The position numbers and the translations under genes were made by a program. Source: an uncultured Christensenella sp. (GTDB lineage Bacteria; Bacillota; Clostridia; Christensenellales; Borkfalkiaceae). Taken from it: DNA of 10,703 nucleotides. Position 1 is the first letter of the stretch; every line of letters begins with the position of its first letter. The notes under the pieces are model-generated. The model made no database searches and was not told where the DNA came from. It was given only the letters and a program-made list of their open reading frames with translations. The stretch spans positions 1 to 10,703 of the forward strand of contig CAJTNY010000036.1 in NCBI GenBank assembly GCA_910577875.1, read 5' to 3'. Positions 6,556 through 10,703 of this stretch are shown here, piece by piece.

Positions 6556-7580
6556 TTGACTTTTCTCCTTATGAGTATTCTCTTAAAAATTTCTTTGCCG
6601 TTTATTGTGGGCTTGAACAAATCAAATTCATTATCAGAACCGTGATTCGCTTCCCCGACAATTTCAAATTGCTCACTATTATATCTATTGATAATCGTAA
6701 TCGGTACACCCATTATGCCAAAGTAATCATACGGAATGTCACGAATGGTTTTTACATTGATTGCATCATAGTTATCATATTTCGGATAATCGGACGTGAT
6801 ATAAGATTTAGTCATAGTTATGTACTCGTGGCGTCTATCATTGTCAAGATTAGTAAGCCACATAGCATTTCCAAGGCTACGCCATTTCTGTCCGCTTTCA
6901 TCTACCCAATAACGATATTTTCTCGGCTTTGAATATTGAGGAACTCTAAATTTCATTTCCCCGAAACGATAGCCGGTCCATACTTCATTGTTTTGAATCA
7001 GAGGGAAAATTTCTTTATAAGTAATAGCGTTTTGATTACCGATAATCAAGAACTTTTTATGCTCTTTCATTATCTCTGTCACGATTTCTTTGAACAATGA
7101 AAACGGCGGGTTTGTTACAACGATATCGCACGCTTTCAAATATTCAATACATTCGTCGCTTCTAAAATCGCCGTCCCCATCTAATTTTTTAATAACGTTT
7201 GCAGTTTGAAGAAAGTTTTTTATCTCTTCATCCGGAATTTCTCCGTTAGAGTCACTAAACCTAAAAACGTCTAAGACATATCCGGCACCCTTGCTTATAG
7301 TTTGCTGCTTGTTGTCAAGTAATTCCAGTTGTGTACCGATAACATCAGAAGCGCAATAAGACGTGCAGATTAATCTATGCAAACCTAACACATTGAAGTT
7401 TTTCAAAAAGTATTTGCAAAAGTTGGATTCAAACGGATCGTCACAATTACACAATACTGTTTTACCCAAAAAGTGCGCAGCATAATGCACAACTTCACTT
7501 TCGATAGTTTCGTAAGTTGTGTAGAACTCGTCGTTCTTTGTATTTTTAGCCGTTTGCAAATTTGAGTTTTTGTTAGCCAC
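6552..7580 (-). CDS. Adenine-specific DNA methyltransferase, EcoRI-methylase type
   Basis: 342 residues, close to the ~325 of the EcoRI methylase family, transferring a methyl group to adenine N6. Seen: NTKNDEFYT near the N-terminus (13-21), the SAM-side segment with DDPFESNF (47-54), catalytic motif IV NPPF (157-160) inside DIVVTNPPFSLF, and the family-like WTGYRFGEMKFRVP block in the middle. Translation starts with GTG at 7580, 29 bases inside a clear promoter (7609-7637), so this is the first gene of the leftward operon. Modification made before restriction suits establishment in a new host. A system with both an adenine and a cytosine methyltransferase suggests an asymmetric or doubly modified site, or that one of them protects against a different enzyme. 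Confidence 0.9.
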   Translation of the reverse strand: MANKNSNLQTAKNTKNDEFYTTYETIESEVVHYAAHFLGKTVLCNCDDPFESNFCKYFLKNFNVLGLHRLICTSYCASDVIGTQLELLDNKQQTISKGAGYVLDVFRFSDSNGEIPDEEIKNFLQTANVIKKLDGDGDFRSDECIEYLKACDIVVTNPPFSLFKEIVTEIMKEHKKFLIIGNQNAITYKEIFPLIQNNEVWTGYRFGEMKFRVPQYSKPRKYRYWVDESGQKWRSLGNAMWLTNLDNDRRHEYITMTKSYITSDYPKYDNYDAINVKTIRDIPYDYFGIMGVPITIINRYNSEQFEIVGEANHGSDNEFDLFKPTINGKEIFKRILIRRKVK

Positions 7581-7608
7581 TTGTATATCCCTATACTCCT
7601 ACTAGTTT

Positions 7609-7637
7609 AGTATAGCATATTTCATTGGAAATCGCAA
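7609..7637 (-). promoter_or_regulatory. Promoter of the restriction-modification operon
   Basis: On the minus strand, TTGCGA (7632-7637), a 17-nt spacer and TATACT (7609-7614). Transcription should begin around 7600, giving a short leader before the GTG at 7580. AGGAG (about 7597) is rather far from the GTG and AGGGA is nearer, so initiation may be deliberately weak. Confidence 0.65.
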
Positions 7638-7669
7638 GAGAAAACAGCGACAGCATATAGGTTTATATA

Positions 7670-7889
7670 TTGGCTATCGTTAAAATTTTACAAGCAGGTA
7701 AAGAAAATAGCCAAAAACAAGTTTTAGCATATTTTGAATGAACAGCAATCGGGAAACCCGATTCTGTTTTTATTTACGTCCACAAAGGAAAATCGGGTAT
7801 CCCGATTGTTCCATACGTCAGTTTTTCAAAATCTTCGGATTTTGGGAAAACTCTTTACCTGCTTGTAATCTTGGAGAGATTCCCAAAAT
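7670..7889. other. Multi-hairpin noncoding region closed by a perfect 17-bp inverted repeat
   Basis: A perfect 17-nt inverted repeat (7688-7704 with 7852-7868) encloses three further hairpins. Hairpin A (7742-7766) has ATCGGG/CCCGAT arms around AAA with flanking AACAG/CTGTT pairing. Hairpin B (7787-7812) has AATCGGG/CCCGATT around TAT with flanking GGAA/TTCC. Hairpin C (7821-7851) has a 13-bp stem with one bulge around TTCG. Outside or competing with these are TTGGCTAT with its complement (7670-7677, 7707-7714) and ATTTTGGGAA with its complement (7839-7848, 7880-7889). Stem A and B sharing a near-identical core suggests a repeated protein or RNA contact. It may be a structured RNA, a single-strand DNA origin-like structure or an operator cluster. 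No clear promoter was found. An ATG frame crosses it but looks non-coding. Confidence 0.55.
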
Positions 7890-7924
7890 AATTTTTGCTG
7901 TTTTGGTTGTGAAATGCAAAAAAC

Positions 7925-8095
7925 TGTCCTAGGTAATATAGAGGGGTATAAAAAATTCTTTGAAGAAATTTGAGTTCAGACCATCAACTTTTCCGAAAAA
8001 GTGTGCTTGGTATAGTAGAGGGAAAAATATTTTGAAGGAAATTTTACGTTAAACCCCGAACTTTTTGAAAAAAGTGTCCTTGGTTAAGTAGAGAG
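7925..8095 (+). repeat. Three degenerate ~75-bp direct repeats with palindromic operators
   Basis: The motif TGTSCTWGGTAWA/TAGTAGAGRG occurs at 7925, 8002 and 8075 (spacings 77 and 73). The second and third copies are each preceded by a 16-bp palindrome, ACTTTT..AAAAAGT type (7987-8002 with one mismatch; 8060-8075 perfect with a GA centre). Each copy is followed by a purine-rich stretch: GAAGAAATTT, GAAGGAAATTT, AAGGAGGTGC. Likely tandem regulator sites upstream of the recombinase operon. Confidence 0.55.
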
Positions 8096-8116
8096 ATATT
8101 TTAAGGAGGTGCTATT

Positions 8117-8128
8117 ATGAGCGGATAA
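8117..8128 (+). other. Three-codon ORF (Met-Ser-Gly-stop) behind a perfect ribosome site
   Basis: TTAAGGAGG (8101-8109) sits 7 nt before ATG 8117, but the frame ends after three codons at TAA 8126-8128, five bases before the TTGACA of the next promoter. It is either a relic of a deleted gene's start or a minimal leader. The ribosome site is far better than most in the window. Confidence 0.4.
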
Positions 8129-8132
8129 ACCC

Positions 8133-8179
8133 TTGACAAACATCTCTCCATATAGTAGAATATATACGGTCGTATATAT
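8133..8179 (+). promoter_or_regulatory. Consensus promoter with palindromic operator for the recombinase operon
   Basis: TTGACA (8133-8138), a 17-nt spacer and TAGAAT (8156-8161) form an almost ideal sigma-A promoter. A perfect palindrome, ATATATACG and its complement around GT (8160-8168, 8171-8179), overlaps the end of the -10 and the start point. The next gene encodes a ribbon-helix-helix-like protein, so autorepression at this operator is likely. Confidence 0.75.
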
Positions 8180-8215
8180 ACGATTAGATATATTTACCCT
8201 ATGGAGGAAAGAACA

Positions 8216-8482
8216 ATGGCAACAGACAGGTCTATTAAGGACAAGCGTTATGAAGAAAAGCATAAGGAAGAAAGAAAAGCTAAGTATATGATTTGGGGTA
8301 CGAGCGTACCACGAAAGTATGCCGAAGAAATAAACGAGTTCTTGGCGAAGTACGGTTTTACCAAAGTGCAACTCATCGAAGCGGGCTTTAAGGCATTGAC
8401 AGATGAAGCTGCCGAAACGGATACTTCTCTCGCCAAGACTATTGACGGCTACGACGATTTCTTTGTATCGGAGAAAAAATAA
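8216..8482 (+). CDS. Small ribbon-helix-helix-like DNA-binding regulator
   Basis: 88 residues. The Met at 8216 is preferred over the one at 8201, because GGAGGAAAG (8203-8211) is the ribosome site for 8216 and would lie inside the longer frame. The N-terminal ~22 residues are very basic and charged (KDKRYEEKHKEERK). A short strand (about 24-30, YMIWGTS) is followed by two helices (about 33-46 and 49-62, TKVQLIEAGFKAL), which is the order of a ribbon-helix-helix (Arc/CopG) fold. The last ~25 residues are acidic. It follows directly on a strong promoter with a palindromic operator, so it probably represses its own operon, including the recombinase, or acts as a recombination directionality factor. 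The family is inferred from predicted layout, not from recognised homologues. Confidence 0.65.
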   Translation: MATDRSIKDKRYEEKHKEERKAKYMIWGTSVPRKYAEEINEFLAKYGFTKVQLIEAGFKALTDEAAETDTSLAKTIDGYDDFFVSEKK

Positions 8483-8551
8483 CTCTTCTTCCTTATGGAT
8501 GGTAGCGAGGAAAAATAACAGGATATCTCGACGTCCACAAAGGACTAAACT

Positions 8552-8749
8552 ATTTTCAGCAAGAACTTTTTATCCGTAGATTTGGCTACGGGTACAACAC
8601 AACAAGCAGACTATGAAATTACACTAGAACAGATAGAAACAAGCGCGCAGATTTTAGCGAACATCTTACTTGACTATGTAAAGCAACACGGTGATACTTC
8701 TATCTTATCCCCCAAAAGAGTATTCGGCAAAGGAGAACATAATGAATAA
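8552..8749 (+). CDS. Small protein of unknown function with apparent ATT start, overlapping the recombinase gene
   Basis: An open frame of 65 codons runs from 8549 to TAA 8747-8749 and overlaps the recombinase ATG (8742) by 8 bases, the usual sign of coupled translation. The protein text looks genuine: SKNFLSVDLATG, then a regular amphipathic helix around YEITLEQIETSAQILANILLDY. There is no ATG or GTG. The only well-placed ribosome site, AAAGGA (8539-8544), stands 7 nt before an ATT at 8552; a TTG at 8582 lacks a site. So either the very rare ATT start is used, which would keep expression low, or an ATG was mutated and the gene is dying. Its place between regulator and recombinase suggests a role in excision or integration control, but I do not recognise the family. 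Confidence 0.5.
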   Translation: MFSKNFLSVDLATGTTQQADYEITLEQIETSAQILANILLDYVKQHGDTSILSPKRVFGKGEHNE

Positions 8750-10442
8750 ACGCGCGGTTATATATGCGAGATTCAGCTCGCACACGCAAACAGAACAATC
8801 AATTGAAGGACAGCTTCGCGAGTGCTATGACTATGCTAAACGACACGATCTTTTAATTGTTGGAGAATACATAGACAGAGCTTTGACGGGAACTACGGAC
8901 AAGCGTCCTAACTTCTTGCAAATGATTGAGGATAGCAAGAAAAAGACTTTCGATTATATTCTTGTTTACCAACTCGACCGCTTTGCTCGTAACCGTTACG
9001 ACAGCGCGAACTACAAAGCGAAGTTAAAGAAAAACGGTGTGCGCGTACTTTCGGCAAAAGAGAATATAACCGAAGATGCAAGCGGTATTCTCATAGAAGG
9101 CGTACTCGAAAGTATGGCTGAATACTACTCCGCTGAGCTTTCCCAAAAGGTGCGACGCGGTATTAGAGAAAGTCTTTCAAAGGGTTATTTCATCGGCGGC
9201 TACAAGCTGTTCGGTTACGACATCGTGGACAAAAGATGGACTATAAACCCAATTGAAGCGCCGATTGTAAAAGATATGTTCGAGCGGTACAAGAACGGAG
9301 AGAAAGCGAAAAGCATAGTCAACCGCTTGAACGATATGGGCGTCCACAACAAGAGCGGCGCGAAGTTTTCAGTCAATTCATTTGCCAAGATTATCCGCAA
9401 CACCAAGTATATGGGCGTAGTCGTAAGCAACGGTATTGCCTACGCCAACATAGTGCCTGCAATTGTGGACGAACAAACTTTTACTATTTGCAATAAGATA
9501 ATGGACAACCAACGGCACAAGCAAAAAACTGTGCAAGGACACAGCGAATACATACTTAGCGGAAAATTGTTTTGCGGCAACTGCGGTACACTCATGACTG
9601 CCGAAGATGGAACGAGCCATACAGGCAAAGTTTACCACTACTACAAGTGCTTTAACCGAAAACTTCATAAAGAACAATGCAATAAGTCCAACATTACCAA
9701 AGAGAAGTTGGAAGATTTGGTATTCGGCAAGACGGTTGAATACGTATTGCAATCGGGCGTTATAGATAAACTTACGCTTACCGTTACGGAAAAGTTCAAC
9801 GAAGGCTTACAAAAATCCGACACGCTTGCATTGCTTGAAAAGGAACAAAAGCAAGTGCAAAAAGCGATAGACGGTTTTCTTTCGGCGATTGCCGCAGGTA
9901 TAGTTACCAAGTCCACAAAAGAGAAATTGCTTGAATTGGAACGGCAAAGCGCGGAATTGGAAAGCAAGATTGCGGTTGAAAAGGCGCGACAAATACAGCC
10001 GCTCGATTACGAAAAAATAAAGGCGTTCTTGACTTACTTCGCTAAAAAGCAATACAACAACGACGAAGAAAAGAACGAGTTTTTCAACTCGTTCATATAC
10101 CGTGTGGTTTTATTCGACGATTGCGTTTATATCTTCTACAACACTTCGCCGAATACGCCAACAAAGGTTAAGTTAGATAAAAGCGACTTAAACGAACTCC
10201 GCGAATATCGTGAAAATAGAAAAAGCACCCGTTTTCAACCGTTTGGGTTCAAATTGGGTGCTCTTGGCGGAGGCGGAGGGATTCGAACCCCCGTGGCGTT
10301 GCCGCCAAACGGTTTTCAAGACCGCCTCGTTATGACCGCTTCGATACGCCTCCGTATTTTGTTTGTTTATTTTTGCGTTACTCTACTCTTTTTTACTTGT
10401 TTTTTGTTTGGGTCGGCGTTCGCAACTTCGTTGCTCGGCTAA
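8742..10442 (+). CDS. Large serine recombinase (site-specific integrase), reading through the attachment site
   Basis: It catalyses integration and excision of the element. The start at 8742 is set by AAAGGAG (8729-8735) and by homology beginning at once with MNKRAVIYARFSS. N-terminal resolvase domain (1-~150): R10, catalytic S12, and LDRFAR (79-83 region). Recombinase domain about 160-260. Zinc ribbon C278, C281, C303, C313. Coiled coil about 345-415. Family sequence ends near residue 500. No stop occurs before the attachment core, so in the integrated form the frame runs on through antisense tRNA-Ser and the neighbouring duplication to TAA 10440-10442 (566 residues). The tail after about residue 509 is not native protein. 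In the excised circle the frame would end at TAA 2508-2510 (about 531 residues). It should be active: no catalytic residue is missing. Confidence 0.9.
   Translation: MNKRAVIYARFSSHTQTEQSIEGQLRECYDYAKRHDLLIVGEYIDRALTGTTDKRPNFLQMIEDSKKKTFDYILVYQLDRFARNRYDSANYKAKLKKNGVRVLSAKENITEDASGILIEGVLESMAEYYSAELSQKVRRGIRESLSKGYFIGGYKLFGYDIVDKRWTINPIEAPIVKDMFERYKNGEKAKSIVNRLNDMGVHNKSGAKFSVNSFAKIIRNTKYMGVVVSNGIAYANIVPAIVDEQTFTICNKIMDNQRHKQKTVQGHSEYILSGKLFCGNCGTLMTAEDGTSHTGKVYHYYKCFNRKLHKEQCNKSNITKEKLEDLVFGKTVEYVLQSGVIDKLTLTVTEKFNEGLQKSDTLALLEKEQKQVQKAIDGFLSAIAAGIVTKSTKEKLLELERQSAELESKIAVEKARQIQPLDYEKIKAFLTYFAKKQYNNDEEKNEFFNSFIYRVVLFDDCVYIFYNTSPNTPTKVKLDKSDLNELREYRENRKSTRFQPFGFKLGALGGGGGIRTPVALPPNGFQDRLVMTASIRLRILFVYFCVTLLFFTCFLFGSAFATSLLG
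10247..10270 (+). other. Right attachment site (attR) with recombinase arm and core
   Basis: Arm GTTCAAATTGGGTG (10247-10260), 8 nt, then GG (10269-10270), with the shared core TCTTGGCGG at 10262-10270. The core overlaps the tRNA-Ser 3' end (CCA complement at 10265-10267), so the tRNA is left intact. The arm is the mirror of the left arm at 2452-2466. Confidence 0.65.
10265..10353 (-). tRNA. tRNA-Ser (anticodon UGA)
   Basis: An 89-nt class II tRNA including an encoded CCA. The acceptor stem GGAGGCG (10347-10353) pairs with CGCCTCC (10269-10275), followed by discriminator G and CCA (10265-10267). The anticodon loop CTTGAAA gives UGA, which reads serine UCA codons. The long variable arm (GGCGGCAACGCC) and the T-loop GGTTCGAATCC are present. 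It is the insertion target of the element; the tRNA remains complete, but its downstream sequence is now the element's right end. Confidence 0.95.
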
Positions 10443-10521
10443 GGACCGCTTCGATACGCCTCCGTATTTTGTTTGTTTATTTTTGCGTTACTCTACTCTT
10501 TTTTACTTGTTTTTCGTTTGG
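10334..10521. repeat. Partial tandem duplication of the tRNA-Ser 5' end and upstream spacer
   Basis: A 78-bp segment at 10334-10411 recurs at 10444-10521 with one mismatch (10405 T, 10515 C). Each copy contains the first 20 nt of tRNA-Ser plus 58 bp of upstream spacer. The copies are separated by 32 bp (10412-10443) carrying a small hairpin, GCAAC-TTC-GTTGC. The outer copy thus holds a truncated tRNA-Ser fragment (10444-10463). The repeat ends one base from the flavin reductase stop codon. Confidence 0.85.
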
Positions 10522-10703
10522 CTATTTGTTTTCGTAGCAAGCCACGATCTCGCCGAAATACATGGTGTGGGGATCTTTGGCGGCGTACATTTCGCCTTTT
10601 AGGTCGGGGTCGAAATATGCGCCCGCGGACGGCGAGGCAAACAGCACTTTGCACTCCAAAATGAGGCCGCACTCGCCCAGCACATAGGCGGGAATACGGC
10701 GGG
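10522..10703 (-). CDS. Flavin reductase-like (flavoredoxin-type) protein, C-terminal part
   Basis: The last 60 codons of a protein that begins beyond the window edge, with TAG at 10522-10524. The readable end (YVLGECGLILECKV, then HTMYFGEIVACYENK) matches the C-terminal half of the FMN-binding flavin-reductase-like/flavoredoxin family, where the HxMYFGEI segment is typical. Full-length members are about 190 residues, so roughly two thirds is missing. They bind FMN and carry electrons or reduce flavin; the partner is unknown here. It is transcribed towards tRNA-Ser, with the stop 58 bp from the duplicated tRNA fragment, and is host rather than element sequence. Confidence 0.8.
   Translation of the reverse strand, partial: RRIPAYVLGECGLILECKVLFASPSAGAYFDPDLKGEMYAAKDPHTMYFGEIVACYENK

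Larger units (their letters stand above)
2435..10270. mobile_element. Serine-recombinase integrative element carrying a defence cargo, inserted at the 3' end of tRNA-Ser
   Basis: Bounded by two copies of TCTTGGCGG (2435-2443 and 10262-10270), giving a unit of about 7,827 bp. The right copy is the complement of the tRNA-Ser CCA end; the left copy abuts a terminator in the orientation expected behind that tRNA. Just inside the two cores lie matching arms in inverted orientation (2452-2466 and 10247-10260). The content is a large serine recombinase, a small regulator, a restriction-modification operon and a SIR2 gene. No conjugation, replication or phage structural genes are present, so it is a small cargo element able at most to excise and integrate, or to be carried by a helper. 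Base composition also shifts: the left flank is GC-richer and the SIR2 gene strongly AT-rich. Confidence 0.75.

Noticed and set aside
7738..7932. 64-codon ORF across the hairpin region
   Set aside because: No ribosome site, and its sequence is dictated by inverted repeats; composition does not look like a protein.
7670..8100. CRISPR array or retron
   Set aside because: Repeats are few, degenerate and unevenly spaced with no cas genes, and no reverse transcriptase gene is present in the window.
8116..8128. TGAGCGGATAA, identical to half of the E. coli lac operator
   Set aside because: Short match without the second half-site, in a Firmicute-like context; it is better explained as the start of the three-codon ORF.
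8691..8741. Upstream Met at 8691 as the recombinase start
   Set aside because: No ribosome site there, while AAAGGAG precedes 8742 and family homology starts right at 8742. The extra 17 residues overlap the small upstream gene.
10271..10442. Recombinase tail GGGGGIRTPVALPPNG... as a real protein domain
   Set aside because: This is the well-known translation of antisense tRNA-Ser; it is chromosomal sequence beyond the attachment core.

Overview
The window looks like a piece of chromosome from a low-to-moderate GC Firmicute, probably an uncultured or gut-type member of the Clostridia. The evidence is the strong AGGAGG-type ribosome sites, the sigma-A style promoters (TTGACA/TATAAT-like), a butanol-dehydrogenase-type iron alcohol dehydrogenase, a flavoredoxin-like flavin reductase and a tRNA-Ser with an encoded CCA. 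The species cannot be fixed from the sequence alone.

Layout. Positions 1-2435 are host chromosome: the C-terminal part of an iron alcohol dehydrogenase (+), a pyridoxamine-5'-phosphate-oxidase-like flavoprotein (-), a zinc-ribbon protein of unknown function (-) and a short polymorphic-toxin-like fragment (-) behind a good promoter. A 20-bp-stem terminator (2392-2435) closes this side. Positions 2435-10270 are a mobile element of about 7.8 kb. Positions 10265-10703 are host again: tRNA-Ser(UGA) (-), a partial tandem duplication of its 5' end and upstream spacer, and the C-terminus of a flavin reductase (-).

The element. It carries a large serine recombinase at its right end and appears to have inserted at the 3' end of tRNA-Ser. 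The 9-mer TCTTGGCGG, which covers the tRNA CCA end, is present at both ends (2435-2443 and 10262-10270). The tRNA's probable native terminator now lies at the far (left) end. Joining the two inner ends reconstructs a nearly symmetric attP: two matching arms (GTTCAAATT-GGGTG and its near-perfect inverted copy), each exactly 8 nt from a central GG. The recombinase reading frame has no stop before the attachment site, so its C-terminus should differ between the integrated and circular forms.

Cargo. A leftward operon starts from a clear promoter at 7609-7637. It encodes an EcoRI-type adenine methyltransferase, a C5-cytosine methyltransferase, a LAGLIDADG-fold protein with both catalytic acids replaced, and a small PD-(D/E)XK nuclease. 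The first three genes overlap or abut, and the third and fourth overlap by 11 bp. I read this as a restriction-modification system whose endonuclease may be split into a recognition part and a cutting part. A SIR2-family protein (probable NAD-depleting anti-phage effector) follows after about 105 bp, in clearly more AT-rich DNA.

Control region. Between the defence operon and the rightward recombinase operon lie about 630 bp without a recognisable large gene. They hold a multi-hairpin region closed by a perfect 17-bp inverted repeat, a set of degenerate ~75-bp repeats with 16-bp palindromes, and a consensus promoter with a palindromic operator. That promoter drives a small ribbon-helix-helix-like regulator, then a 65-codon ORF with no standard start codon, then the recombinase.
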